Shown: piece by piece, positions 48,726-57,660 of the stretch
How the letters are laid out: each line of letters starts with the position of its first letter
How positions within the stretch are numbered: the first letter of the stretch is position 1
Assembly (NCBI RefSeq): GCF_004886325.1
Contig: NZ_QXFN01000002.1
Span: 682,001-746,000 of the forward strand
Source of the DNA: Cellulomonas telluris
GTDB lineage: Bacteria > Actinomycetota > Actinomycetes > Actinomycetales > Cellulomonadaceae
Length of the DNA: 64,000 nt
Reading direction: 5' to 3'
Program-made: the position numbers and the translations under genes
Notes under the pieces: model-generated
The model's database searches: none
What the model was told of the DNA's origin: nothing
What the model saw: only the letters and a program-made list of their open reading frames with translations

Positions 48726-49958
48726 TCAGGCGCCGCGCAGCCGCCGCAACCGGTGCACGGCCTCCTCGAGCACCTCGCGACGCTTGACGAACGTGAAGCG
48801 GACGTAGGAGCGCAGCGCCGCGTCGGCCGCCGACCCGGGCCGAGTGAACGCGCGCACGGGCACGCCGACCACACCCGCGAGCCCGGGCAGGTCCCGGCAG
48901 AGCGCCACCCCGTCGTCGTACCCGAGCGGCGCGGCGTCGGCGAGCACGAAGTACGTCCCGTCGGGCGGGACGACGTCGAAGCCAGCGTCCCGCAGCCCGC
49001 CCGCGAGCAGGTCGCGCCGCTCGGCGAGGGACGCGACGAGCGCGTCGACCCACGCGAGCGCGTCCGGGTCCGTGAGCGCGGCCGCGACCGCGGGCTGGAA
49101 CGGGGCGCCGGAGACGTACGTGAGGAACTGCTTGACCGTGCGCACGGCCGTGACGAGCTCCTCCGGGCCGGTCACCCAGCCGATCTTCCAGCCGGTGAAG
49201 GAGAACGTCTTGCCGGAGGACGACACGGTCAGCGTGCGCCCGGCCATGCCGGGCAGCGTCGCGACGGGCACGTGCTCGACCCCGAAGACCAGGTGCTCGT
49301 ACACCTCGTCGGTCACGACGAGCAGGTCGTGCGCGACCGCCACGCGCGCGACCGCCTCGAGCTCGGCGCGGCGCAGCACCGCCCCGGTCGGGTTGTGCGG
49401 GGAGTTGAGCAGCAGCAGCCGGGTGCGCGGCGTGACGGCGGCGGCGAGGGCGGTGGCGTCGAGCCGGAAGCCGTCGGCGGACGCCTCGAGGGGCACGGTC
49501 GTGTGCCGCGCCCCGGCCAGGGCGACGACGGCCGCGTAGGAGTCGTAGTACGGCTCCAGCGTGAGCACCTCGTCGCCCGGTCCGGCGAGCGCGAGCACCG
49601 CCGCGGTGAGGCCCTCGGTCGCGCCGGTCGTGACGAGCACCTCCCGGTCGGGGTCGAGGTCGATCCCGTACCGCGCGGCCTGGTGCGCCGCGACCGCCGC
49701 CCGCAGCGCGGGCACGCCGGGGCCGGGCGGGTACTGGTTGTGCCCGGCGAGGATCGCCTCGGCGGCCGCGCGGGCGACGGCGGCCGGCCCGTCGACGTCC
49801 GGGAACCCCTGGCCGAGGTTCAGCGCGCCCGTGCGCGCGGCGAGGGCGGACATCTCGGCGAAGACGGTGGCGCGCACGGCGCCGTCCGCGTCGAGCAGCC
49901 CCGAGGCGGCGGCGACCTGCCGCCAGCGCGGGGCGGACGTGCCCGGGTCGGTGCTCAC
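48726..49958 (-). CDS. Class I/II PLP-dependent aminotransferase (KAT/DapC-like)
   Basis: 410 residues. The PLP Lys is in SSSGKTFSFTGWKIGW. NLGQGFPDVDGP, NQYPPGPGVPALRAAVA, LLLNSPHNPTGAVL and TDEVYEHLVF match the kynurenine/methionine aminotransferase group that includes Rv0858c (annotated DapC). The substrate cannot be fixed from sequence: succinyl-diaminopimelate, methionine or kynurenine are candidates. GTG start with a minus-strand TAGGCT 8 nt away. Confidence 0.88.
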   Translation of the reverse strand: MSTDPGTSAPRWRQVAAASGLLDADGAVRATVFAEMSALAARTGALNLGQGFPDVDGPAAVARAAAEAILAGHNQYPPGPGVPALRAAVAAHQAARYGIDLDPDREVLVTTGATEGLTAAVLALAGPGDEVLTLEPYYDSYAAVVALAGARHTTVPLEASADGFRLDATALAAAVTPRTRLLLLNSPHNPTGAVLRRAELEAVARVAVAHDLLVVTDEVYEHLVFGVEHVPVATLPGMAGRTLTVSSSGKTFSFTGWKIGWVTGPEELVTAVRTVKQFLTYVSGAPFQPAVAAALTDPDALAWVDALVASLAERRDLLAGGLRDAGFDVVPPDGTYFVLADAAPLGYDDGVALCRDLPGLAGVVGVPVRAFTRPGSAADAALRSYVRFTFVKRREVLEEAVHRLRRLRGA

Positions 49959-49966
49959 GGACGCCG

Positions 49967-49972
49967 AGCCTA
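49967..49972 (-). promoter_or_regulatory. Candidate -10 of a near-leaderless aminotransferase transcript
   Basis: TAGGCT on the minus strand, 8 nt before the GTG at 49958. Confidence 0.4.
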
Positions 49973-50010
49973 GGCCCGCGGCCGCGCCCCGGCCGTGGAC
50001 CGGGCGGCGC

Positions 50011-50136
50011 TCAGACGAGACCCGCGGCGGCGAGCAGCCCGCTCACGACGAGCAGGGCGAGCGACGCCCACGCCGCCACCACCCACCACTCGACGCGGTG
50101 GTGGGGGACGTCCCGCACCGGCTGCCGTGCTGCCAT
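50011..50136 (-). CDS. 41-residue single-span membrane protein
   Basis: MAARQPVRDVPHHRVEWWVV, then a hydrophobic helix AAWASLALLVVSGLLAAAGLV at the C-terminus, with a GGTGGAGG ribosome site just upstream of the ATG. Short, positively charged N-terminus, tail-anchored look. No family recognised. Conservation of the reading frame would be needed to be sure it is a gene. Confidence 0.5.
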   Translation of the reverse strand: MAARQPVRDVPHHRVEWWVVAAWASLALLVVSGLLAAAGLV

Positions 50137-50220
50137 GCCTCCACCATCGGCACGTGGCGCACGGGGACGAGGACGCCGGGCCGCGCGGCGCACGAAATCA
50201 CCCGCCCGGTCGTGCCCGCG

Positions 50221-50748
50221 TCAGCCGGCGGTGGCGTTCTCGAGGTCCTGCCCGAGCGTGGCGAGCTCCTCGGCCAGGGACCGGAGCGCGTCACCACCCT
50301 CGGCGCCGGCGCTCGCGGTCGCCGCGTCGAGCTCGGCGCGTGCGGCGTCGACCCGCGCGCGGGCGTCGGCGACCGCCTCCGCGGAGGCGGCCTCGCCCTG
50401 GTCGCGGACCTGGGCGAGCGCGGCCTCGGCCTCGTCGACGGCCGTCTGCGCCGACGTCACCGCCGAGTCGGCCTGGGCGCGCGCCTGCTCGTCGAGCCCG
50501 TCGAGCGCGGCGCGCGCCTCGTCGACCCGGGCCCGCGCCGAGTCGGCGTGCGCTTGCGCGTCGGCGAGGGCCTGCTGGAGGGAGTCGCCCGCGCTCGTGA
50601 TGTCGTCCGCGGCGCCCTGCGCCGCCTCGGCGACCTCGTCGGCGGCCCGGTCCACGTCCGCGTCGGTGCAGGCGGTCAGGCCGAGGGCGAGCAGCCCGGC
50701 CGCGGCCAGGCGGAGCGTGCGGGGGACGGACGTGCGGTGCGCTGCCAC
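50221..50748 (-). CDS. Coiled-coil lipoprotein
   Basis: 175 residues from a GTG with GGGAGGT 5 nt upstream. The signal peptide TLRLAAAGLLALGLTAC has the lipobox LTAC. The mature part is nearly all Ala/Glu/Asp/Gln heptads (DSLQQALADAQAHADSARARVDEARAALDGL...), predicting a long helical coiled coil in the wall space. It could be a spacer or a structural envelope protein. Function unknown; the repeats make remote homology to other coiled coils uninformative. Confidence 0.75.
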   Translation of the reverse strand: MAAHRTSVPRTLRLAAAGLLALGLTACTDADVDRAADEVAEAAQGAADDITSAGDSLQQALADAQAHADSARARVDEARAALDGLDEQARAQADSAVTSAQTAVDEAEAALAQVRDQGEAASAEAVADARARVDAARAELDAATASAGAEGGDALRSLAEELATLGQDLENATAG

Positions 50749-50931
50749 TGGGGACCTCCCGGGTCGTGGACGTGCGGCTCGCGCCGGCCCCGAGGGGGAG
50801 GGGCGGCGGCGTCACAGTCTGCCGCCCGGGCGGGTGGGACGCCCGTCCAGCTCATCGAGCTCTCATCCGGGCTGGTGCGGCGCTCGTGCGGGGCTGGTGC
50901 CGGGGCGCTGCCGCACCCGCAGCGGGGACGG

Positions 50932-50967
50932 CGGCGCCCCCCGCCGGGGGGACGACGGGGGGCGCCG
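50932..50967 (-). terminator. Hairpin downstream of adhE
   Basis: CGGCGCCCCCCG (50932-50943) and its exact complement (50956-50967) with a 12-nt loop, about 60 bp past the adhE stop on the minus strand. The rest of the 276-bp gap (50749-51024) shows no gene. Confidence 0.6.
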
Positions 50968-51024
50968 GGCGAGCGTTGACGGAGGCGGCCCTGGGGAGGG
51001 GCGCCGGGACCGTCGGGGAGTCGG

Positions 51025-53769
51025 TCAGTCCTCCGCGCGCTCGCGGCGGCCCCGCACGTCCTCCAGCGACGTGCCGTAGTAGGCCGCGGTCATCAGGTCC
51101 TTCATGTCGTCGATCATCGGCATGCGCGGGTTGGCGGGGGCGCACTGGTCCTCGTAGGCACCCATGGCCACCTCGTCGAGCCGGCGCAGGAACTCCTGCT
51201 CGTCGACGCCCTGCGCCTGGAACGACGCCGGGATGCCGACCTTCGCCCGCAGCGACTCGACGGCCCGCGCGTAGGACTCGACGCCCTCCTCCGGGGTGCT
51301 CGCCGGCAGGCCGAGCATCTGCGCGACCTGCTGGAACCGCTCCGGGGCGACGTACCGCTCGTACTTCGGCCAGCTCGTGAGCTTGGTCGGGACCGTGCCG
51401 TTGTAGCGGACCACGTGCGGCAGCAGGGTGGCGTTCGTGCGGCCGTGCACCAGGTGGTACGTCGAGCCGACGACGTGCGCCATCGCGTGCACGATGCCGA
51501 GGAACGCGTTCCCGAACGCCATGCCGGCGATCGTGCCGGCGTTGTGCATCTTCTCCCGGGCCTCGTGCGTCGCCGGGTCCGCCGGGTCGCCGTTCACCGA
51601 CTGCGCGAGGTTGTCGAAGATCAGGCGGATCGCCTGCAGCGCCATGCCGTCGGTGAAGTCGTTGGCGTAGACGGACACGAACGCCTCGGTGGCGTGCGTG
51701 AGGGCGTCGAAGCCGGAGTCGGCCGCGAGGCTGCGCGGCATCCGGGACGTCAGCACCGGGTCGACGATCGCGACCGTCGGCGTCAGGGCGTAGTCCGCGA
51801 GCGGGTACTTCTTGCCCGCCTCGGGGTCGGAGATGACGGCGAACGGCGTGACCTCGGCGCCCGTGCCGGACGTCGTCGGGATGCACACGAGCTTGGCGAG
51901 CTCGCCCAGCACCGGGAACTTGAACGCGCGCTTGCGCACGTCGAAGAACTTCTGCTTCAGGTCCGAGAAGACGATCTCCGGGTGCTCGTAGAGCAGCCAC
52001 ATGACCTTGGCGGCGTCCATGGGCGACCCGCCGCCGAGGGCGATGATCGTGTCGGGCCGGAAGTGGCGCATCTGCGCGGCGCCGGCCTGCACGGTCCGCA
52101 CGGACGGCTCGGGCTCGACCTGGTCGATGATCTGCAGCGCGACCCTGTTGCCGCGTCGGTTGAGCACGTCGATGACCTTGTCGACGAAGCCCAGGGTGGT
52201 CATGGTCGCGTCGGTGACGATCGTGACGCGCTCGACGTCCGCCATGTCCGCGAGGTAGCGGATCGCGTTCGGCTCGAAGTACGTCTTGGCCGGCACCTTG
52301 AACCACTGCAGGTTGTTGTTGCGGCGCCCGACGCGCTTGATGTTCACGAGGTTGACCGCCGACACGTTGTTCGAGACGGAGTTGCGGCCGTAGGAGCCGC
52401 AGCCCAGCGTCAGGGACGGGATGAACGCGTTGTAGATGTCGCCGATCCCGCCGAGGGACGACGGCGCGTTGCAGATGACGCGGATCGCCTTGACCCGGGT
52501 GCCGAACTCGACCGTGAGCGCGTCGTCCTGCGTGTGGATCGCGGCGGAGTGGCCCAGGCCGTCGAACTCGACCATCTGCTCGGCGAGGCTGATGCCGTGC
52601 TCGGTGCTCGTCGCGCGCAGCACCGCGAGGACGGGGCAGAGCTTCTCCCGCGTGAGCGGCTCGGCCGGACCGACGCCGGACACCTCGGCGAGGATGACCG
52701 AGGTGTCCGCCGGCACCGTGAAGCCGGCCTGCTCGGCGATCCACACGGGGCTCCTGCCGACCACCGCGGGGTTCAGCCTCGCCCCGGCGCAGTTCTCGCC
52801 GCCGGCCTCGACGCCGAAGACGAACCGCTCGAGCATCGCCTTCTCGGCGGGGGTCGCGCGGTACGCGTGCAGCCGGGCGAACTCGGCCATCGCCGCGTCG
52901 TAGATCTCGTCGTCCAGGATCGCGGCCTGCTCCGACGCGCAGATCACGCCGTTGTCGAACGCCTTCGACAGGACGATGTCGTTGATCGCACGGCCCAGCT
53001 TCGCCGTCCTCTCCACGTAGGCGGGCACGTTGCCCGCGCCGACGCCGAGCGCCGGCTTCCCGCACGAGTAGGCGGCCTTGACCATCGCGTTGCCGCCGGT
53101 GGCGAGGATCGTCGCGACGCCGGGGTGGTTCATGAGGGCGCTGGTCGCCTGCAGCGACGGCGTCTCGATCCACTGGATGCAGTGCTCGGGCGCGCCCGCG
53201 GCGACGGCGGCGTCGCGCACCACGCGGGCCGCGGCGACCGAGCACCGCTGCGCGCTGGGGTGGAACGCGAAGACGATCGGGTTGCGCGTCTTGAGCGAGA
53301 TGAGCGCCTTGAAGATCGCGGTGGACGTCGGGTTCGTCACGGGCGTGATGCCCGCGACCACGCCCACCGGCTCGGCGATCTCGGTGATGCCGTTCAGCTC
53401 GTCGACGGCGATGACACCGACCGTCCGGAGGTTCGCCATCGAGTTCGTGACGTGCTCGCACGCGAAGATGTTCTTCACGGCCTTGTCCTCGAAGACGCCC
53501 CGGCCGGTCTCCTCGACCGCCATCTTCGCGAGCACCCCGTGCTGGTCGAGCGCGGCGACGGCGCCCTTCTTCACGAAGCGGTCGACGTCCTCCTGCGTCA
53601 TCCGCTCGAACTCGGCGAGCGCCTTGGTCGCGTTCGCCACGAGCTGGTCGACCGCGGCGGCCACGCCGGCGTCGTCGCCGACGCCGAGGGCGGCGCCGGG
53701 AGCGGCGGGTGCGGTGGCGACGGCGACCGCGGCCGGCGCCGCGGACTTCTTCCTGCTGGTCTCGGACAC
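51025..53769 (-). CDS. adhE: Bifunctional aldehyde-alcohol dehydrogenase
   Basis: 914 residues. The N-terminal CoA-acylating aldehyde dehydrogenase (about 35-480) has the catalytic Cys about 277 in DNGVICASEQA. The C-terminal iron-type alcohol dehydrogenase (about 490-900) has the NAD motif ALGGGSPMDAAKVMW and metal ligands in FDALTHATEAFVS and IVHAMAHVVGSTYHLVHGRTNA. It turns acetyl-CoA to ethanol in fermentation and forms spirosomes. GTG start with AGGAGG 6 nt upstream. The first 35 residues are an Ala-rich extension not needed for either domain. Confidence 0.95.
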   Translation of the reverse strand: MSETSRKKSAAPAAVAVATAPAAPGAALGVGDDAGVAAAVDQLVANATKALAEFERMTQEDVDRFVKKGAVAALDQHGVLAKMAVEETGRGVFEDKAVKNIFACEHVTNSMANLRTVGVIAVDELNGITEIAEPVGVVAGITPVTNPTSTAIFKALISLKTRNPIVFAFHPSAQRCSVAAARVVRDAAVAAGAPEHCIQWIETPSLQATSALMNHPGVATILATGGNAMVKAAYSCGKPALGVGAGNVPAYVERTAKLGRAINDIVLSKAFDNGVICASEQAAILDDEIYDAAMAEFARLHAYRATPAEKAMLERFVFGVEAGGENCAGARLNPAVVGRSPVWIAEQAGFTVPADTSVILAEVSGVGPAEPLTREKLCPVLAVLRATSTEHGISLAEQMVEFDGLGHSAAIHTQDDALTVEFGTRVKAIRVICNAPSSLGGIGDIYNAFIPSLTLGCGSYGRNSVSNNVSAVNLVNIKRVGRRNNNLQWFKVPAKTYFEPNAIRYLADMADVERVTIVTDATMTTLGFVDKVIDVLNRRGNRVALQIIDQVEPEPSVRTVQAGAAQMRHFRPDTIIALGGGSPMDAAKVMWLLYEHPEIVFSDLKQKFFDVRKRAFKFPVLGELAKLVCIPTTSGTGAEVTPFAVISDPEAGKKYPLADYALTPTVAIVDPVLTSRMPRSLAADSGFDALTHATEAFVSVYANDFTDGMALQAIRLIFDNLAQSVNGDPADPATHEAREKMHNAGTIAGMAFGNAFLGIVHAMAHVVGSTYHLVHGRTNATLLPHVVRYNGTVPTKLTSWPKYERYVAPERFQQVAQMLGLPASTPEEGVESYARAVESLRAKVGIPASFQAQGVDEQEFLRRLDEVAMGAYEDQCAPANPRMPMIDDMKDLMTAAYYGTSLEDVRGRRERAED

Positions 53770-53831
53770 CGAGGTCCTCCTGGTCGGTGGGGCGGTGGGC
53801 GGACGCTGGAGTCGTCCGTCCGCTGCCTTCG

Positions 53832-53874
53832 ACGCTAGGGACCCGACGGCGGCAAATGATGGGATGAAAGTCCC
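53832..53874 (-). promoter_or_regulatory. adhE: adhE promoter region with a GGGA-N6-TCCC operator candidate
   Basis: On the minus strand TAGCGT (53837-53832) is a plausible -10 about 60 nt before adhE. Immediately above the -35 position, 53861-53874 reads GGGATGAAAGTCCC on the plus strand, which keeps 13 of 20 positions of the DosR/DevR consensus including both outer blocks. An oxygen- or redox-responsive activator would suit adhE, but the match is partial. Confidence 0.35.
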
Positions 53875-54009
53875 CGGAGGCGTGACCGCGATCCCGGGCC
53901 GGGACCCCGTCCCCCGCACCCCGGGACCTCGGTCCCGACCGGCCGCGGCGGCGGCGAGCCAGGGCCGGACGGCTCGGGAAAGGACGCGACGCACCGCGCG
54001 GCCCGCACG

Positions 54010-54015
54010 TAGCGT
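54010..54015 (+). promoter_or_regulatory. Candidate -10 of a leaderless serine hydrolase transcript
   Basis: TAGCGT ends 6 nt before the GTG at 54022. Confidence 0.45.
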
Positions 54016-54021
54016 GCCCGC

Positions 54022-55044
54022 GTGAGCACCACCGGGACCGCCCTGCGCCAGGTTGTCGAGGACGCCGTGCGCACCGCCGCGTCGGACGAGGACGACGACG
54101 TCGGCCTCGTCGCCCGTGCCGTGCGGGGCGAGGAGGTGCTGCTCGACGCGGCCTGGGGGCTGGCCGACCGCCGGCACGCGCTGCCGATGACGCCGCGGCA
54201 CCGGTTCGCGACGGCGAGCGGGTGCAAGGGCTTCACCGCGCTCGCGGTCCTCTCGCTCGTCGCCGACGGCACGCTCACGCTCGGCACGACCGCCCGGTCG
54301 CTGCTCGGCGACGACCTGCCGCTCGTCGCCGACGACGTCACGGTCGAGCACCTGCTCGCGCACCGGTCCGGCATCGGGGAGTACCTCGACGACGACGCGG
54401 ACCTCGCCGAGTACCTCATGCCGGTGCCCGTGCACCGGCTCGTCTCGCCCGAGGACTACCTCCCGCTGCTCGACGGGCACCCGACGGAGTTCGGCGCGGG
54501 GGAGCGGTTCGCGTACTCCAACGCCGGCTTCGTGCTGCTGTCGGTGCTCGCGCAGCGCGCGTCCGGCGTGCCGTTCCACGACCTCGTGCGCGAGCGCGTC
54601 CTCGGGCCCGCCGGGATGACGTCCACGGGCTACCCACGGTCCGACGCGCTGCCCGGCGACGCCGCCGTCGGCTACGTCCGGGTGGACGGCGCCTGGCGGA
54701 CGAACGTGCACCACCTGCCCGTCGTCGGCGGCGGGGACGGCGGGGCGTACACGACGACCGCCGACATGGAGGGGTTCTGGAGCGCGCTGCTCGCGGGGCG
54801 GCTGGTGCCGGACGACCTCGTCGCGGCGATGCGCGAGCCGCGTCCGACGGGCGACGACGAGGCGTACGGCCTCGGGCTCTGGCTGTTCGACGACGGCACG
54901 GTGGGGCTCGCCGGCGAGGACACCGGCGTCTCCTTCGCCTCCCGGCACGACCCCGCGACGGGGACGACGTGGACCGTCGCCGGGACGACCGCCGAGGCGG
55001 CGTGGCCGGTGGCGCGGGCCGTGCGCGAGGCGCTCGCCGGCTGA
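54022..55044 (+). CDS. Beta-lactamase/DD-peptidase-fold serine hydrolase
   Basis: 340 residues without a signal peptide, so cytoplasmic. The active-site SxxK is in FATASGCKGFTAL (Ser about 67), the YxN is FAYSNAGFV, and HLLAHRSGIGEYLDDDADL is typical of the class C/esterase-type branch. The substrate is unknown; members include esterases, D-aminopeptidases and unassigned hydrolases, and penicillin resistance is not implied. Confidence 0.83.
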   Translation: MSTTGTALRQVVEDAVRTAASDEDDDVGLVARAVRGEEVLLDAAWGLADRRHALPMTPRHRFATASGCKGFTALAVLSLVADGTLTLGTTARSLLGDDLPLVADDVTVEHLLAHRSGIGEYLDDDADLAEYLMPVPVHRLVSPEDYLPLLDGHPTEFGAGERFAYSNAGFVLLSVLAQRASGVPFHDLVRERVLGPAGMTSTGYPRSDALPGDAAVGYVRVDGAWRTNVHHLPVVGGGDGGAYTTTADMEGFWSALLAGRLVPDDLVAAMREPRPTGDDEAYGLGLWLFDDGTVGLAGEDTGVSFASRHDPATGTTWTVAGTTAEAAWPVARAVREALAG

Positions 55045-55144
55045 CGGCCAGGTGCCCGCGCGGCGGCCCGGGGACGTTCCGCCGCGGGGGTGGATCGGGC
55101 GCCGTGGGCGTGGGACACCCTCCCGCGGCACCGCCCCGGACCTC

Positions 55145-55150
55145 TAGGGT
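55145..55150 (+). promoter_or_regulatory. Candidate -10 for the flotillin gene
   Basis: TAGGGT would give a leader of about 115 nt before 55273; no clear -35. Confidence 0.3.
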
Positions 55151-55272
55151 GCGAGGACCGCCACCTCCGCCCGGCTCGTCCGGGTCCCGTGGCGCACGCC
55201 CCCGCGGCCGGGCCAGCGGCCCGCGCCGCACCCGTCGGCCTCCCGCGCGGAGGTCCTGGCACGAGGAGTCCC

Positions 55273-56859
55273 ATGGAGGCCGTCAGCACCGTCGCGACCG
55301 TCGTGGTGATCGTCGTGGTCCTGATCGTGCTCGCCGTCGTCGGCGCCGTGTACGCGAAGGTCCGCTTCAAGATCGCCACACCGGACGAGGCGCTCATCAT
55401 CACCGGCCGCAAGAGCGGCACCCCCGTCATCAACCCGGAGACGGGCGACGAGACGACGGACCTGTCGGGCCAGCGTGTCGTCATCGGCGGCGGTACGTTC
55501 GTCAAGCCGATCTTCGAGCAGGTCGTGCGCCTGTCGCTCGCGTCGCAGAGCTTCCCCGTCGCCGCGGAGGACGCGACCACCAAGAGCGGCGTCGGCGTGA
55601 CGCTGCGCAGCATCGCGGTCGTCAAGGTCGGCGGCACCGAGCGCATGGTGCGCGCCGCCGCACAGCGGTTCGCCGGGCGCAGCCAGGAGCAGGTCATCGA
55701 GCAGCAGACCAGCGAGGTCCTCGTCGGCGTGCTGCGCACGATCGCCGGCACGCTGACCGTCGAGTCGATCCTCTACGAGCGCCAGGAGTTCTCGAAGGAG
55801 GTCAAGGACATCGCCGTGCCCATGCTCGCCGAGCGCGGGCTGGTGCTGGAGAACTTCGAGATCCAGACCGTCGAGGACTCCGGCGACTACATCCGCAACC
55901 TCGGCCGCCCGCGCGCCGCCGCGGTCGCGCGCGACGCCGAGATCGCGGAGGCCCAGGCCCGCCAGGAGAGCACGCAGCGCTCCAACGAGGCCGCGGTCCA
56001 GATCGCCGAGTCGAACAAGGCGGTCGCGCTGCGCGAGGCGCACATCGCACAGGAGACGGCCACGGCCCGGGCCGAGGCGGAGGCCGCGCAGGAGCGGGCC
56101 GAGGCCGAGGCGCAGCAGGCCGTCCTCATCCAGCAGGAGCAGGTCGCCCTGCGGCGCGCCGCCCTGCGCGAGCAGGAGCTGCAGACCGAGGTCCGCAAGC
56201 CGGCCGAGGCGCGCAAGTACGAGGCGTCGCAGGAGGCCGAGGCCCGCCGGTACGCCGCCGAGCAGGAGGCCGAGGCCGCCCGCACCGCCGCCATCCGCGC
56301 GGCCGAGGCGGACGCCCAGCGCATCACCGCGCAGGCCGACGCCGAGGCGGCCGCCGCGCGCGCCCGCGCCGACGCCGCCCTGGTGGAGCAGCAGCGCCGC
56401 GCCGAGGGTGCCCTCGCGCTGGCCCGTGCCGAGGCCGACGGCGCCCGTGCGCGCGGCGAGGCCGAGGCCGCCGCGGAGCGCGCGAAGGGCGAGGCCCGGG
56501 CCGCCGCCATCAAGGCGGAGGCCGACGCGTACCAGACGTTCCCCGAGTCGGCGCGTCTGCAGATGGTCCTCGACGCGCTGCCGAAGGTCGCGCAGCCGTA
56601 CGCCGACGCGCTCGGCGCGATCGACGGCATCACCGTCATCGACAAGGGTGGGGCGTCGAACGTCACCGGGAACGTCGCGACGGGCGTGCAGGAGCTGACC
56701 GCGCTGCTCAAGGCGCAGACCGGCATCGACCTCATGGAGATGGTGCGGGGGCGCGGCGACGCCCGCCGCTCCGACGACGCCGACCGGCGTCCGGTGGCCG
56801 CCGCGGTGGCTCCCGCCGAGGCGCCGGGCCCGGACGGGCCGGACGGCACGACGGCGTGA
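55273..56859 (+). CDS. Flotillin-like SPFH-domain protein
   Basis: 528 residues. An N-terminal membrane anchor ([21 protein letters not shown]) is followed by an SPFH/PHB domain (about 30-220) with EDATTKSGVGVTLRSIAVVKVGG. A long Ala/Glu-rich coiled coil comes next (about 225-430, repeated EAEA and AEAEAAAERAKGEA units), then the flotillin C-terminal region AYQTFPESARLQMVLDALPKVAQPYADALGAIDGITVID. It scaffolds membrane microdomains. No NfeD partner is adjacent, which is the usual neighbour. The ATG has GAGGAG upstream. Confidence 0.92.
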   Translation: MEAVSTVATVVVIVVVLIVLAVVGAVYAKVRFKIATPDEALIITGRKSGTPVINPETGDETTDLSGQRVVIGGGTFVKPIFEQVVRLSLASQSFPVAAEDATTKSGVGVTLRSIAVVKVGGTERMVRAAAQRFAGRSQEQVIEQQTSEVLVGVLRTIAGTLTVESILYERQEFSKEVKDIAVPMLAERGLVLENFEIQTVEDSGDYIRNLGRPRAAAVARDAEIAEAQARQESTQRSNEAAVQIAESNKAVALREAHIAQETATARAEAEAAQERAEAEAQQAVLIQQEQVALRRAALREQELQTEVRKPAEARKYEASQEAEARRYAAEQEAEAARTAAIRAAEADAQRITAQADAEAAAARARADAALVEQQRRAEGALALARAEADGARARGEAEAAAERAKGEARAAAIKAEADAYQTFPESARLQMVLDALPKVAQPYADALGAIDGITVIDKGGASNVTGNVATGVQELTALLKAQTGIDLMEMVRGRGDARRSDDADRRPVAAAVAPAEAPGPDGPDGTTA

Positions 56860-56863
56860 CGGC

Positions 56864-56898
56864 CGGCGCCCGGCGGCGGTCCACGCCGCCGGGCGCCG
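56864..56898 (+). terminator. 15-bp hairpin after the flotillin gene
   Basis: Perfect arms at 56864-56878 and 56884-56898 (CGGCGCCCGGCGGCG and complement) with a 5-nt loop, 5 bp past the stop. Confidence 0.75.
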
Positions 56899-56929
56899 CC
56901 GTGTCGGTGCGGGCGTCGGTGGTCCCTGG

Positions 56930-56935
56930 CACGGT
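56930..56935 (+). promoter_or_regulatory. Candidate -10 of a leaderless pterin dehydratase transcript
   Basis: CACGGT ends 6 nt before the ATG at 56942. Confidence 0.35.
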
Positions 56936-56941
56936 GGTGCC

Positions 56942-57613
56942 ATGACGAAGGCCACGGACGTCCTGCCGCACTCCACCGTCTCCGACGCCGTCGACGCCCG
57001 GCACTGGCGCGTGCTGCTCGGCACGCTGCGCGCGACCTTCCGCACGCCCGACTGGGCCACCGGCGCCGCGTTCGTCGCGCGCGTCGCACAGGCCGCGGAC
57101 GCCGCCGACCACCACCCGGACGTCCTGCTCCGGTACGGGCAGGTCACCGTCACGACGTCGAGCCACGACGTGCACGGGCTCACGCAGCGGGACGTCGACC
57201 TCGCGGCGACGGTCACCGCGCTCGCGGACGAGCTGGGCCTGGAGCCGGCGGTGGCGGCGAGCGAGGTGCTCGAGGTGGCGGTCGACGCCCTCGACATCCC
57301 GGCCGTCCGCCCGTTCTGGCAGGCCGTCCTCGGCTACGTCGACGTCCCCGGTGACCCCGACGCCCTGGTGGACCCGGCCGGCACCGGGCCGGCGTTCTGG
57401 TTCCAGCAGATGGATGCGCCGCGCCCGCAGCGCAACCGCATCCACCTCGACGTCACGGTGCCGCACGACCTCGCCGAGGAGCGCGTCGCGGCCGCGATCG
57501 CCGCGGGCGGCCGGCTCGTGAGCGACCACGCCGTCCCGGCGTTCTGGGTGCTCGCCGACCCCGAGGGCAACGAGGCGTGCGTGTGCACGTGGCAGGCGCG
57601 CCCCACGGCCTGA
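56942..57613 (+). CDS. Pterin-4a-carbinolamine dehydratase fused to a glyoxalase-like domain
   Basis: 223 residues. The N-terminal part (about 20-95) has AADHHPDVLLRYGQVTVTTSSHDVHGLTQRDVDLA, including the His-His pair and third His of the PCD/DCoH active site. The C-terminal part (about 105-220) is a VOC-fold glyoxalase-like domain (RNRIHLDVTVPHDLAEERV, FWVLADPEGNEACVCTW). This pairing is seen in other actinobacteria. Whether it recycles pterin is unclear, since no pterin-dependent hydroxylase is nearby. Confidence 0.83.
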   Translation: MTKATDVLPHSTVSDAVDARHWRVLLGTLRATFRTPDWATGAAFVARVAQAADAADHHPDVLLRYGQVTVTTSSHDVHGLTQRDVDLAATVTALADELGLEPAVAASEVLEVAVDALDIPAVRPFWQAVLGYVDVPGDPDALVDPAGTGPAFWFQQMDAPRPQRNRIHLDVTVPHDLAEERVAAAIAAGGRLVSDHAVPAFWVLADPEGNEACVCTWQARPTA

Positions 57614-57660
57614 CGGGCGCGGGCCCGCGTCGTGCGACGGCGCGAGTCGTCCGGTCGGTG

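Noticed and set aside
54022-55044. Serine hydrolase as a secreted beta-lactamase
   Set aside because: It has no signal peptide and belongs to the broad esterase/DD-peptidase-like branch, so drug resistance cannot be claimed.
55061-55260. CGCGCGG-type strings at 55059 and 55243 upstream of the flotillin gene as degraded copies of the 35-bp repeat
   Set aside because: Similarity is limited to GC runs; no 19-codon ORF ends in the shared tail and there is no ATGA overlap.
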